Positions 51,606 to 61,133 are shown, numbered from the stretch's first letter. The stretch is 63,761 nt of DNA from Phaeocystidibacter sp965659725 (GCA_965659725.1 CBFHXG010000011.1:1-63761), one strand, 5' to 3'. Notes: generated by a model not told the origin, from the sequence alone. Program-made: numbers and translations.

Positions 51606-54404
51606 TTAATGCGCCTCAAGCCAGTTTGCTCCTGTTCCCGTATCAACATCCAAAGGAACGCTCAATTCGTAGGCCGATTCCATCAATTCCACTACCATCG
51701 CCCTAAGGTCTTCAAGCTCATCAACATGCGCATCGAACACCAATTCATCGTGTACTTGAAGGATCATCTTGCTCTTGTATTTCTTCTCCTTCATCTTTTC
51801 GTGGATCTTGATCATTGCCAATTTGATCACATCGGCAGCCGATCCTTGTATCGGTGCGTTCACTGCATTTCGCTCGGCATGTCCACGAACTACCGCATTC
51901 CTACTATTGATATCCTTCAAATAGCGCCTTCTACCCATGATGGTTTCCACATATCCTTGCTCACGCGCCAGCTCTACCTGTTTATCGATATAATCCCTCA
52001 CGCCAGGATAGGTCCTGAAGTACGCTTCAATAACGTCCTTCGCTTCGGTGCGGGATAGATTCGTTTGTTGACTCAAGCCGAAGGCCGAAACTCCATATAT
52101 GATCCCGAAATTGACGGTCTTCGCATGACTTCTTTGCTCACGTGTAACCTCCTCCAAAGGAACGTCGAACACCTTCGCTGCCGTAGCCGCGTGAATATCC
52201 TCTCCATTCTTAAAGGCTGAGATCATCGATTCATCACCACTCAAGGCCGCAATGATGCGCAGCTCGATCTGACTGTAATCCGCAGCGAGCAATGTATGGT
52301 CCTTATCCCTCGAAACGAACATGCCTCGAACCTTTCTCCCTCTTTCGGTGCGGATCGGGATGTTCTGAAGGTTTGGATTGGTACTGCTCAGCCGACCCGT
52401 AGCTGCCACGGTTTGATTGAAAGTGGAATGGATCCTTCCTGTATTCGCATCCACCAAGTCTGGCAACGCATCTACATAAGTGCTCTTCAACTTTCCGATC
52501 TGTCTCCAATCCAATACCTTCTCAACAATCGGGTGCCGATCTGCTATATCTTGTAAGATGTCTTCTGAAGTAGAGTACTGACCACTCTTTGTCTTCTTCG
52601 GTTTCTCCATCAACTCCAACTTGCCAAAGAGGATCTCTCCCAATTGACGAGGTGAACCGATATTGAAACGCTCGCCAGCATCTTCGATAATAGACTCTTC
52701 CAACTCCGCCAATTCCTTTTCCAACTGCTTGCTGTAGGTTCTCAATGCTTCCACATCCACCTTCACGCCTTCAAACTCCATCTCGGCAAGTACAGGAACC
52801 AATGGTGTTTCTACATTATAGAATACGTTCTTTACTCCGCCTTGCTCCAATCCAGGTTTAAAGACTTGATACAATTGGAAGGTGATATCCGCATCCTCAC
52901 CTGCATACTCCACCAACTTATCTATCTCAACATCGCGCATATTCCCTTGATTCTTGCCCTTCTTACCGATCAATTTCTCGATCGACATGGGGCGATAGTT
53001 CAAGTAAGTCTCCGCCAAGAGGTCCATGTTGTGCCTCATATCTGGCTGAAGTAAATAATGCGCGAGCATGGTATCGAAAAGTGGGCCCGAAATATCCACG
53101 TCATAGCGCTTCAAGACCGCCATATCATACTTCAGATTCTGCGCGATCTTCTCTACCTCATTCGCTTCAAAGAAAGGTTTGATAAGATCCACTCTCTTCT
53201 GCGCCTCCTTCTGATCTTCAGGAATAGGAATATAATAGGCCTTACCAGCATCATAACTAAAGGCAATGCCTACCAACTCCGCCTCGAGGGTGTTCAAAGA
53301 GGTTGTTTCCGTATCAAAGCAGACCGCTTCCTGCTTGATGAGTTTCTTGACAAGCAATTCAATACCCATTTCATCATCTACCTTTTGATAGTGATGCTCT
53401 GTGTTCTCGAGGGTCTTCACATCCCCAGTATCTGCTTGTCCTGCATCTTCAGCACCTCCGCCGAAGAGGTCCATTTGGTCACCCACTTGCTTTACAACTG
53501 AAGCGCCTGAACTCTTTTTGATCTCTACATCTAAAACGCGTTTAGCCAGTGTCCGGAATTCCAACTCTTCGAAGATCTCCTTGAGCTTATCCTCATCCAC
53601 TGGGTCGCGAGTAATATCCGTTTCAGATAGCTTGATAGGTGCATCGATCCAGATTCTCGCAAGATCCTTGCTCAATCGACCTAGGTCGGCGTTATCACGG
53701 ATCTTCTCTCCCAACTTACCCTTGATCTCATCGGCATGCTCCAACACATTCTCCATGCTGCCATACTGCTTCAAGAGCTTTACCGCCGTCTTCTCACCAA
53801 CACCGGGTAAACCAGGAATGTTATCGGCAGAATCGCCCATCATGCCAAGGATATCTACAACTTGATCCACATGCTCGATATCCCACTTCTCGCATATCTC
53901 CTTAGGCCCCATGATCTCTGGCTTTCCTCCGCCACGAGGGGGCTTGTACATGAGGATCTTGTCGGTTACAAGCTGACCAAAATCCTTATCGGGCGTCATC
54001 ATGTAAGTGATGTAATCTTCCTTTTCTGCCTGCTTAGCCAGTGTCCCGATCACATCATCTGCCTCATAACCTTCCACGCCAACATAGGGAATGCGGAAAG
54101 CGTCGAGCACTTTTTGAATATATGGAACGGCGATCTTAATGGCTTCAGGAGTTTCATCGCGGTTTGCCTTGTATTCTTCATACATCTCGTGGCGCTTGGT
54201 AGGCCCTTTCATGTCGAAAACAACGGCGATGTGACTCGGATTCTCTTTGTTCAGAACATCCAAAAGGGCTGTTGTAAAACCATAGATGGCAGATGTATCC
54301 ATCCCTTTACTCGTTACTCGAGGGTTTCGAGCAAAGGCAAAATAGGCTCTAAATATCAACGCATAGGCGTCTAACAGGAACAGCTTTTTATCGGAATCAC
54401 TCAT
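51606..54404 (-). CDS. polA: DNA polymerase I
   Basis: A 932-residue repair and Okazaki-fragment polymerase. The 5'-3' exonuclease domain (about 1-290) has LLDAYALIFRAYFAF and GYEADDVIGTLA; the 3'-5' exonuclease (about 330-520) keeps CFDTETTSLN, so proofreading may be active; the polymerase domain has DYSQIELRIIAALS, the O-helix area RSHAKTVNFGIIYGVS and QVHDELVFDAH. ATG 54404 is chosen on family grounds over a longer frame to 54452. Confidence 0.97.
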   Translation of the reverse strand: MSDSDKKLFLLDAYALIFRAYFAFARNPRVTSKGMDTSAIYGFTTALLDVLNKENPSHIAVVFDMKGPTKRHEMYEEYKANRDETPEAIKIAVPYIQKVLDAFRIPYVGVEGYEADDVIGTLAKQAEKEDYITYMMTPDKDFGQLVTDKILMYKPPRGGGKPEIMGPKEICEKWDIEHVDQVVDILGMMGDSADNIPGLPGVGEKTAVKLLKQYGSMENVLEHADEIKGKLGEKIRDNADLGRLSKDLARIWIDAPIKLSETDITRDPVDEDKLKEIFEELEFRTLAKRVLDVEIKKSSGASVVKQVGDQMDLFGGGAEDAGQADTGDVKTLENTEHHYQKVDDEMGIELLVKKLIKQEAVCFDTETTSLNTLEAELVGIAFSYDAGKAYYIPIPEDQKEAQKRVDLIKPFFEANEVEKIAQNLKYDMAVLKRYDVDISGPLFDTMLAHYLLQPDMRHNMDLLAETYLNYRPMSIEKLIGKKGKNQGNMRDVEIDKLVEYAGEDADITFQLYQVFKPGLEQGGVKNVFYNVETPLVPVLAEMEFEGVKVDVEALRTYSKQLEKELAELEESIIEDAGERFNIGSPRQLGEILFGKLELMEKPKKTKSGQYSTSEDILQDIADRHPIVEKVLDWRQIGKLKSTYVDALPDLVDANTGRIHSTFNQTVAATGRLSSTNPNLQNIPIRTERGRKVRGMFVSRDKDHTLLAADYSQIELRIIAALSGDESMISAFKNGEDIHAATAAKVFDVPLEEVTREQRSHAKTVNFGIIYGVSAFGLSQQTNLSRTEAKDVIEAYFRTYPGVRDYIDKQVELAREQGYVETIMGRRRYLKDINSRNAVVRGHAERNAVNAPIQGSAADVIKLAMIKIHEKMKEKKYKSKMILQVHDELVFDAHVDELEDLRAMVVELMESAYELSVPLDVDTGTGANWLEAH

Positions 54405-54485
54405 GAAGATCAGTTTGCGAGCAAGATACCAAAAACCAATGCAGGCGTTCACATTTCATTGGCTTTGTCTGTCTCAAAGAAAACC

Positions 54486-54493
54486 TATTTTTG
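54486..54493 (+). promoter_or_regulatory. Promoter -7 box of the glycosyltransferase gene
   Basis: TATTTTTG (perfect TAnnTTTG) 25 bases before the GTG at 54519. It lies inside the longer frame starting at 54459, which argues against that start. Confidence 0.55.
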
Positions 54494-54518
54494 CCCTTCA
54501 TTACTAGAACTGAATTAC

Positions 54519-55244
54519 GTGGCGCAATCACTAGTCATTATCCCGACCTACAACGAACGAGAGAATATCGAAAAGATATTGAATGCGGTACTTGACCAGC
54601 CCCATGGATTCCATGTTCTTATCGTAGACGACTCATCGCCGGACGGTACCGGTGATATTGTACGTCGCATTCAGGAGTCGCACCCAGACCGACTCTTCCT
54701 TGAGGAGAGAATGGGTAAACACGGCTTGGGTACGGCATACATTCACGGTTTTAGATGGGCACTAAAGCACGATTACGAATTCATTTTTGAGATGGATGCC
54801 GACTTTTCGCATGACCCTGAGGATCTCATACGACTTCGGAAAGCATGTGAGGAAGGGGCCGACCTCAGCATTGGATCTCGCTATGTGAGGGGTGTTAATG
54901 TTGTGAATTGGCCCATGAGTCGCGTTTTACTATCCTTCTTCGCCAGTAAATACGTGCGCTTCGTGACTGGCTTGCCGGTATTCGACACTACGGCAGGGTA
55001 TAAATGTTACCGCCGGGAGGTCTTACAAAAGATCAACCTTTCCAAGATCCGATTTGTCGGCTACGCCTTTCAGATCGAAATGAAATTCAAGGCCTGGAAG
55101 CACGGCTTCACCATAGAAGAAGTACCTGTGATCTTCACCGACCGTACGGCCGGTCAATCTAAAATGACCCGAGGGATCGTTAAGGAAGCGATCTTTGGGG
55201 TGATCCGATTAAAATTAGATAGTCTCTTTGGCCGAGATTACTGA
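54519..55244 (+). CDS. Polyprenol monophosphomannose synthase-like glycosyltransferase
   Basis: A 241-residue GT2-family enzyme resembling dolichyl-phosphate mannose synthase: LVIIPTYNERENI at the N-terminus, VDDSSPDGTGDIV, the DAD motif in FEMDADFSHDP and GSRYVRG. There is no C-terminal membrane domain. It would transfer mannose or a similar sugar to a polyprenyl phosphate. GTG at 54519 matches the family length; a longer frame reaches 54459. Confidence 0.88.
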   Translation: MAQSLVIIPTYNERENIEKILNAVLDQPHGFHVLIVDDSSPDGTGDIVRRIQESHPDRLFLEERMGKHGLGTAYIHGFRWALKHDYEFIFEMDADFSHDPEDLIRLRKACEEGADLSIGSRYVRGVNVVNWPMSRVLLSFFASKYVRFVTGLPVFDTTAGYKCYRREVLQKINLSKIRFVGYAFQIEMKFKAWKHGFTIEEVPVIFTDRTAGQSKMTRGIVKEAIFGVIRLKLDSLFGRDY

Positions 55245-55300
55245 AGTTTTATCTCTTTTTCAGACCTTTGTAGGCCCTTCCAAATAGCTAACAACAGGTC

Positions 55301-56647
55301 ATGACCAAAGTTACCTTAATCAAGAACGCCCGTATCGTAAATGAAGGCGAGATCACAGAAGGCGATGTCCTCATCGAAAACGGACGAATTGCCAAGGTTG
55401 ATCGCCACATTTCACTCAAGAATGGGAATGTCAAATTGATCGATGCCCACGGAATGTATCTCATTCCTGGTGTGATCGACGATCAGGTTCACTTCCGTGA
55501 GCCCGGACTCACCCACAAGGCAGAGATCTACACCGAAGCCAAAGCTGCCGTTGCCGGGGGTATCACTTCCTATATCGAGCAGCCCAATACCGTTCCTCAA
55601 GCTACGACCATCGAATTGGTCGAAAAGAAATTCGAGAGAGCAGCCCAGGTGTCGCTTGCCAACTTCGGGTTCAATATCGGAGCCACAAACAATAATGTGG
55701 AGGAGCTTCTCAAGGCAGATAAGACACGAATCCCAGGTGTGAAGATCTTTATGGGGTCGAGCACAGGCGATATGCTAGTGGACGACCTGAATGCATTGGA
55801 GCGCATCTTCTCAGAAGTGGACCTTCAACTCATCACTCACTGTGAAGACGAAGGAACGATCCGCAAGAACCTAGAGGAGTACAAAGAGAAATTCGGGGAT
55901 GATATTCCTATGAAGTATCACCCGATCATCCGTAGTGAAGAGGCCTGCCTACTCAGCAGTTCCTCAGCAGTGGACCTCGCCAAGAAACACGGATCACGCC
56001 TTCACGTATACCATATCTCTACAGGTGTGGAAACCGATCTCTTTGATAACAGCATTCCGCTCGAAAAGAAAAAGATCACCTCCGAGGCTTGTATCCACCA
56101 CCTTTGGTTCAACGACACCTTCTACGATAGTAAAGGGTCGCTCATCAAGTGGAACCCGGCTGTGAAAACAGAGGAAGATCGCTTGAAGATATGGGAAGCC
56201 GTTCTCGATGATCGCATTGATGTGATCGCTACCGATCACGCCCCACACACCAAGGAGGAGAAAGACAACCCATATACCTCTGCACCAAGCGGTGGACCTC
56301 TCGTTCAGCACGCCCTAGTGGCCTTGATGGAATATGTGAACAATGGAACCATCACCATGGAGAAGCTGGTTGAAAAGCTTTGCCACAACCCAGCGATCCT
56401 ATTCCGAATCAAAGACCGCGGATTCATTCGCGAGGGGTATCATGCCGACCTTGTTTTGGTGGAGCCATCAAGACCATGGACCGTGAATGAGGAGAACATC
56501 CTTTCAAAATGTGGCTGGTCACCTTTCGAAGGAAATACATTCAAAGCTCGGGTATCTCATACTTTCGTGAATGGTAACATCGTTTATCGTAATGGCCAGT
56601 TCGACGAGTCCGTAATGGGTGAGCGAATGGTCTACGACCGCGAATAA
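55301..56647 (+). CDS. pyrC: Dihydroorotase
   Basis: A 448-residue amidohydrolase closing carbamoyl-aspartate to dihydroorotate in pyrimidine synthesis. The metal-site block reads IDDQVHFREPGLTHKAE, where the first His of the usual HxH is Gln, a form I associate with Bacteroidota dihydroorotases. GVKIFMGSSTG contains the expected lysine, LHVYHIST and IATDHAPHT give further ligands. The symbol is functional; the subtype (PyrC versus AllB-like) is not certain. Confidence 0.9.
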   Translation: MTKVTLIKNARIVNEGEITEGDVLIENGRIAKVDRHISLKNGNVKLIDAHGMYLIPGVIDDQVHFREPGLTHKAEIYTEAKAAVAGGITSYIEQPNTVPQATTIELVEKKFERAAQVSLANFGFNIGATNNNVEELLKADKTRIPGVKIFMGSSTGDMLVDDLNALERIFSEVDLQLITHCEDEGTIRKNLEEYKEKFGDDIPMKYHPIIRSEEACLLSSSSAVDLAKKHGSRLHVYHISTGVETDLFDNSIPLEKKKITSEACIHHLWFNDTFYDSKGSLIKWNPAVKTEEDRLKIWEAVLDDRIDVIATDHAPHTKEEKDNPYTSAPSGGPLVQHALVALMEYVNNGTITMEKLVEKLCHNPAILFRIKDRGFIREGYHADLVLVEPSRPWTVNEENILSKCGWSPFEGNTFKARVSHTFVNGNIVYRNGQFDESVMGERMVYDRE

Positions 56648-57101
56648 GACAAACACATTGCCAATACGATCATCCTTTATCCTCTTAGTCTCACTTCTTC
56701 TCGTTGCCTGCGAGCCAGTTGAATCTGGCCACAAGAAGGAGGCTCCAGACGACCTGATCCCAAAGGATGTAATGACCAACATGCTCGTGGACGTGCACAT
56801 CATTGAAGGTGCACGTTCAGGAGTAAGGGTCTTAGGTGATTCTGTGCCGGCCGACCTCTACTATGAAGGTCTGTTTAAGAAATACGGCGTAACGCAAACG
56901 CAATACGATTCTAGCTTCCGATACTACAGTCATTATCCCACCGTGATGACAGAGATGTACGATGTGGTGATCGATAGCCTGAATATCCGTAAGATCAAGA
57001 TCGACGAAGCCCTGCGCCAGTATCAATCAAAGAGCGACGATACCGATGAGTTCGTGGATTTCGAGGAGACCCCTGAAGGATCTACCGAGGACGAGGAATA
57101 G
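56619..57101 (+). CDS. DUF4296 lipoprotein
   Basis: A 160-residue protein with a lipoprotein signal (SSFILLVSLLLVAC, Cys about 31) and the DUF4296 core (about 40-125; DLIPKDVMTNMLVDVHIIEGA, YYEGLFKKYGVTQTQYDSSFRYY), followed by an acidic tail. Function unknown; Bacteroidota-specific. The ATG at 56619 overlaps dihydroorotase by 29 bp; a TTG at 56658 would give a more usual signal-peptide length. Confidence 0.82.
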   Translation: MSEWSTTANKTNTLPIRSSFILLVSLLLVACEPVESGHKKEAPDDLIPKDVMTNMLVDVHIIEGARSGVRVLGDSVPADLYYEGLFKKYGVTQTQYDSSFRYYSHYPTVMTEMYDVVIDSLNIRKIKIDEALRQYQSKSDDTDEFVDFEETPEGSTEDEE

Positions 57102-57104
57102 TCG

Positions 57105-58385
57105 TTATTCAACTACCACCAAGTAGTAATTCTTCTTGCCTTTTTGAACGAGGATGAACTTGTCGTTCAAAAGGTCTTCTGAACCTACGGTCTTCTCTAA
57201 TTGAACCTTGCTTTTATTGATAGCAATGGCGTTGGCAGTAGTCATCTTTCTGGCTTCACCTTTCGATGGCATGATGTCCGTTTGCTGAGCCAAGAATTCA
57301 ACGATGCCTATGCCCGCATCAAGCTCGCCACGTGATATGATATGTTGTGGCACGCCTTCGAATACCTGCAGAAGTGTTCGATTATCCAAGGTCCTCAACT
57401 CCTCTTCGGTAGCTTTTCCAAAGAGGATCTGACTCGCTCGGATAGCGTTTTCGAGGTCTTCCTTGCTGTGCACGCGCTCCGTCACTTCTTCTGCCAATGC
57501 ATACTGTAGGATCCGGGTATGTGGGGCTTTCTCGTGTTCCGCTTCCAATGCCTCGATCTCCTCTTTTCCTTTTAAAGAGAAGATACGAATGTAGTTCCCC
57601 ACGTCGGCATCAGCTGCATTCAACCAGAATTGGTAGAATTGGTATGGAGATGTTTTCTCAGGATCCAACCAAACGTTTCCGCCTTCACTCTTTCCAAACT
57701 TCGTTCCGTCTGCCTTCTTGATGAGTGGAGTGGTAAGCGCAAAGGCTTCACCGCCACCCATTCTGCGAACGAGTTCGGTACCCGTGGTGATATTTCCCCA
57801 TTGATCGGAACCACCCATTTGAAGTTTAAGTCCATTCTCCTTCCAAAGATGGTAGAAGTCGTAACCCTGGATCAACTGGTAACTAAACTCAGTGAAAGAG
57901 ATCCCGGTTTCCATTCTCGACTTAACGGAATCCTTCGCCAACATGTAATTGACCGTGATGTGCTTACCCACATCACGAATGAAATCGAGGAATGTCCAAT
58001 CCTTGAACCAATCGTAGTTATTGACCATGATGGCTGGATTGTCAGTTCGATCGAAATCAAGGAACTTCTCAAGCTGCTTCTTTTGAGAATTCAAGTTGTG
58101 CTCGAGTTGATCTCTATCAAGAAGACTCCTTTCCGCAGATTTGAAGCTTGGATCTCCAACCATACCGGTAGCGCCTCCAACAAGGGCTACGGGTTGGTGA
58201 CCACATCGCTGGAAATGAGTGAGTGTCATTACCTGCACCAAGTTACCTACGCCGAGGCTATCCGCCGTTGGATCAAAGCCGATATAACCCTTTACAACTT
58301 CCGAATTCAACAATTCTTCCGTTCCGGGCATCACATCGTGAAGCATTCTTCTCCAGCGTAGTTCTTCAATAAAATTAGTGGGCAT
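57105..58385 (-). CDS. tyrS: Tyrosyl-tRNA synthetase
   Basis: A 426-residue class I synthetase. The core PTADSLGVGNLVQVM, ALVGGATGMVGDPS, GSDQWGNITTGTELVRR and KFGKSEGGNVWLD (KMSKS loop) identify it; the C-terminal S4-like domain ends in KGKKNYYLVVVE. Odd: the position of the HIGH motif reads GVGN, with Gly for the first His and Asn for the second. The rest of the active site looks intact, so it is probably functional. It is convergent with the DUF4296 gene. Confidence 0.95.
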   Translation of the reverse strand: MPTNFIEELRWRRMLHDVMPGTEELLNSEVVKGYIGFDPTADSLGVGNLVQVMTLTHFQRCGHQPVALVGGATGMVGDPSFKSAERSLLDRDQLEHNLNSQKKQLEKFLDFDRTDNPAIMVNNYDWFKDWTFLDFIRDVGKHITVNYMLAKDSVKSRMETGISFTEFSYQLIQGYDFYHLWKENGLKLQMGGSDQWGNITTGTELVRRMGGGEAFALTTPLIKKADGTKFGKSEGGNVWLDPEKTSPYQFYQFWLNAADADVGNYIRIFSLKGKEEIEALEAEHEKAPHTRILQYALAEEVTERVHSKEDLENAIRASQILFGKATEEELRTLDNRTLLQVFEGVPQHIISRGELDAGIGIVEFLAQQTDIMPSKGEARKMTTANAIAINKSKVQLEKTVGSEDLLNDKFILVQKGKKNYYLVVVE

Positions 58386-58414
58386 GACCTTTATTTCCAG
58401 TTACACTTAAGGGG

Positions 58415-58422
58415 CAAAAATA
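58415..58422 (-). promoter_or_regulatory. Promoter -7 box of tyrS
   Basis: TATTTTTG on the minus strand (perfect TAnnTTTG), 29 bases before the tyrS ATG. Confidence 0.55.
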
Positions 58423-58498
58423 AGTCAACTAAAGCAGAAGTGTGAAAGACTTTAGGGTTTACCTAAGAAGAGCATGGCTGTTTGTGTATTTTCGCTGT

Positions 58499-59524
58499 AT
58501 GATACTCGTAACTGGAGGAACGGGACTTGTTGGAGCACACCTGCTTCGAGCCTTGTTAGATCAGGGCAGGTCAGACATCAGAGCTGTTTACCGTTCTGAC
58601 TCATCCCTTGATAACACCAGGAAGATCTTCTCCTATAAATGGGAACGACCAGAGGAGTATATGGGTCGCATCGATTGGGTGAAAGCCGATCTATTCGATG
58701 TAGTCGACCTAGATGAAGTGATGAAAGGTGTTAATACCGTTTATCACTGTGCCGCGATCGTGAGCTTTCAACCATCGGATAAACAACTGATGTTGGAGGG
58801 TAACCCAAAGATGACCCGGCTTTTGGTCGATGCCGCCCTCCATGCGAAGGTGAATAGCTTCATTCATGTTAGCTCAGTAGCAGCTTTAGGGCGTGCTCAA
58901 GCCGGAGAGGTGACGCATGAAAACACGGAATGGAAAGACTCACCCAACAACTCTATTTATGCTCAAAGTAAGTATGCGGCTGAGCTCGAGATATGGCGTG
59001 GAATTGAGGAAGGATTAACCGCTGGATTGGTGAACCCATCGATCATTTTGGGCCCAGGGAACTGGAAAAGCGGTTCCAGCAAGTTCTTCCATACGTTCTT
59101 CAACGGTTTTAAATTCTATACGGAAGGTCAGACTGGATTTGTTGATGTTGAGGACGTGGTTTCGGCCATGCTCAAGGTGGAGGAAAAGAAAGAATATGGT
59201 AAGCGATTCTTGATCGTCAGTGAAAACGTTCCCTATAAGACACTCTTCGATTGGATAACAAGCGCTTATGGCAAGCCGGCACCTTCCATCCTTCCACCAA
59301 AATGGGTGATGAACCTGCTGTGGAGGGTAGAGTGGCTCCGGTCGAAGCTTACCCATTCAACACCACTTGTTACCAAAGAAACGGCACAATCAGCCAGGGC
59401 GAAAACCACTTTTAGCAACGAAAGATCCAAAGAAGTACTCGGCTTGGAATACACACCTATCCAGGAAGTTGTTAAGAAATATGCAGAGCTGTACCAGGAG
59501 GATCTGGCAAAAGGCCGTGTATAA
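58499..59524 (+). CDS. NAD-dependent epimerase/dehydratase
   Basis: A 341-residue extended SDR. The Rossmann motif is VTGGTGLVGAHLL, the catalytic Tyr/Lys is in YAQSKYAAELE and Ser in HVSSVAALG. Closest in style to dihydroflavonol-4-reductase or 3-beta-HSD-like sugar/steroid reductases, but substrate unknown. The ATG at 58499 is chosen by the motif position; TATTTTCG (58487-58494, one mismatch from the promoter box) ends four bases before it, so it may be leaderless. Confidence 0.85.
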   Translation: MILVTGGTGLVGAHLLRALLDQGRSDIRAVYRSDSSLDNTRKIFSYKWERPEEYMGRIDWVKADLFDVVDLDEVMKGVNTVYHCAAIVSFQPSDKQLMLEGNPKMTRLLVDAALHAKVNSFIHVSSVAALGRAQAGEVTHENTEWKDSPNNSIYAQSKYAAELEIWRGIEEGLTAGLVNPSIILGPGNWKSGSSKFFHTFFNGFKFYTEGQTGFVDVEDVVSAMLKVEEKKEYGKRFLIVSENVPYKTLFDWITSAYGKPAPSILPPKWVMNLLWRVEWLRSKLTHSTPLVTKETAQSARAKTTFSNERSKEVLGLEYTPIQEVVKKYAELYQEDLAKGRV

Positions 59525-59557
59525 AAAAACCCGACACCATTGGGCATCGGGTTTTTT
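59523..59557. terminator. Bidirectional terminator between convergent genes
   Basis: Stem CCCGA / TCGGG with an inner CC/GG pair, seven A residues before and six T residues after, so it can terminate both the epimerase gene and, on the other strand, the PPC-domain protein gene. Confidence 0.9.
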
Positions 59558-59574
59558 ATGGTTGGATGAGATGA

Positions 59575-60267
59575 TCACTCAGTAGTAATGATCTCCAAGT
59601 CGTAAGCTCCAACTTCTTCGATCTCTAGCGTAGTTACTTGGATTTTCCACTTACCTTTTTCAGGCTGAAGTCCTGTAACCATTGATACGCTGATATCTCC
59701 TTCCCAGTCGTCATTTCTCCAAGTAGTTCCGCTTGGTGAAGTTACCACTAGGTATCCGTCGAATCCATAGGATTTGAGTCGCACGGAGAACGGCTCAGCC
59801 GAGCTGATGCTTTGTTCGAATGTGTCTACGTACTCGCCTTTTGGCAATTGCTCATCACGAGGGTCGAGGCGGCCTTCTAAGCGCTCGATAGATACTTCTT
59901 CACTCTGATCGATGATCAGGTCGTAGTTTCCAGTGGTTCCTTCGTCGTAGCTAGAGGCCCAGATCGTGTACGTTCCTGGCTCTGCGAGGATCTCAAGGTA
60001 GCTATTGCTGCCTTCAGCGTCATCGTTATACTCCTCTGTTCCCATTGGAGTCTTGATGACAAGATAGGTATCGAATTCATCTGAATTAAGCCAAACACGT
60101 ATCATTCGTGGTTCGTCTACTTCGATGACATGTGCTTCGTAATATTGGCGACCTTCGCGCATCATGCTTTCGGCTGATAGCTCGCCATTGAGGGAATCAG
60201 ATTGAGCGTTCGCAGCAAACGACAACGCCCCGGTAAGTCCAATTGTTAGGAGGTGTGATAATTTCAT
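59575..60267 (-). CDS. Secreted protein with two PPC-like domains
   Basis: A 230-residue secreted protein with a signal peptide (ending FAANAQ at about 22). Two similar beta-sandwich repeats, about 45-125 and 140-228, each carry D-x-YLV-type strands (DEFDTYLVIKTP; GFDGYLVVTSP), then DD-E loops (NDDAEGS; NDDWEGD) and a closing G-x-YDL strand (GNYDLII; GAYDLEI). This is the pre-peptidase C-terminal (PPC) pattern, usually a binding or stabilising domain. There is no catalytic domain and no T9SS tail. Confidence 0.85.
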   Translation of the reverse strand: MKLSHLLTIGLTGALSFAANAQSDSLNGELSAESMMREGRQYYEAHVIEVDEPRMIRVWLNSDEFDTYLVIKTPMGTEEYNDDAEGSNSYLEILAEPGTYTIWASSYDEGTTGNYDLIIDQSEEVSIERLEGRLDPRDEQLPKGEYVDTFEQSISSAEPFSVRLKSYGFDGYLVVTSPSGTTWRNDDWEGDISVSMVTGLQPEKGKWKIQVTTLEIEEVGAYDLEIITTE

Positions 60268-60321
60268 AATGAGCAATTTAGATTAGATTTTTAAAGATAG
60301 ACAAAAGTAATGCCAAGGAAT

Positions 60322-61071
60322 TTACAGAGGCAGATAATTGTACATCAGGTCTTGCACATCTTCTTCCAGTCTATCATTCCGTCTTTGGAACCAGGTGAAA
60401 TACCTTCCGAAGTCTTCACTGGTATCTTTCACGTTCTCGGATTCAATATATCCCTCCATGCTGATGACGCTGATGAGTACGCCTCCTCCACGCATGATCA
60501 ATAGGATCCTGAATGGGAAAGCATCCTCTGAATTATGCTCGTCTTTGTTGTATAGAACGTGAACGGTGTAGCCTCCTTGAACATCCGTTTCGAAAGGTAG
60601 GGCTGAAAGGACTGGTTCAAGTTTGGTGGCCACATTCCCTCTTCTTCCTTCAAGAGCATCTTGTATGTAATCTTCTGGTCTTGATTTGATGTGTGTTTCG
60701 AAACTCGACACGTAACCTCTCAAAATTCCCGAGGCGTATTGGCTCTTCCGGAACCCTTCCACATCAACGAATTCCTCCAATCGAACTGGATTGATCACCT
60801 CGCCTATTTCTTCGAGATCGTCGTTGTACAACTTCGTCCCTATAGGCAGCAAACTGTCTGGGGTCATCATCTTCTCCTCAAACAAAACTCGTTTAGCACC
60901 TCTGTACCATAATGGTTCTGCCTTTTCGGTCCAAATGAAGGTGCTATCCTTCAAACTAAAAAGCTCCTCGCCGTCTATAGCATCAACAAAAACTCCGTCA
61001 GCCTTCATGTACTGCGCATTAGCTAGTCCTGAGATGGCTAGAAGAAGGAGGAATGTAAAGGTCTTTTTCAA
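60322..61071 (-). CDS. Secreted hypothetical protein with TTG start
   Basis: A 249-residue protein with a signal peptide (KTFTFLLLLAISGLANAQ) and a mixed alpha/beta mature part of no recognised family (MKADGVFVDAIDGEEL at its start). The only start codon that keeps the signal peptide is TTG at 61071; no in-frame ATG exists upstream before a stop. A tandem 8-bp repeat lies 11 bp upstream, in its probable leader. Confidence 0.72.
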   Translation of the reverse strand: MKKTFTFLLLLAISGLANAQYMKADGVFVDAIDGEELFSLKDSTFIWTEKAEPLWYRGAKRVLFEEKMMTPDSLLPIGTKLYNDDLEEIGEVINPVRLEEFVDVEGFRKSQYASGILRGYVSSFETHIKSRPEDYIQDALEGRRGNVATKLEPVLSALPFETDVQGGYTVHVLYNKDEHNSEDAFPFRILLIMRGGGVLISVISMEGYIESENVKDTSEDFGRYFTWFQRRNDRLEEDVQDLMYNYLPL

Positions 61072-61081
61072 TGGAATGGGA

Positions 61082-61121
61082 TTAAGGTGTTAGGGTGTTA
61101 GGGTGTTAAGGTGTTAAGGTA
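61082..61121. repeat. Tandem 8-bp repeat, five copies
   Basis: Five units of TTARGGTG (TTAAGGTG, TTAGGGTG, TTAGGGTG, TTAAGGTG, TTAAGGTA) lie between the LuxE-like gene and the downstream secreted protein gene. Gain or loss of units would change the leader or promoter of the gene at 61071 without affecting a reading frame. Confidence 0.9.
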
Positions 61122-61133
61122 TGAAAAGTGCGC

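Noticed and set aside
55490..55530. Loss of the first metal His in dihydroorotase as a defect
   Set aside because: DDQVHFREPG is, to my knowledge, a usual form in Bacteroidota dihydroorotases, and the other ligands are intact.
61082..61121. Telomere-like or CRISPR-like array
   Set aside because: The complementary unit CACCYTAA looks telomere-like by chance, but it is only five short units in a bacterial chromosome; there are no spacers, so it is neither a telomere nor a CRISPR array.
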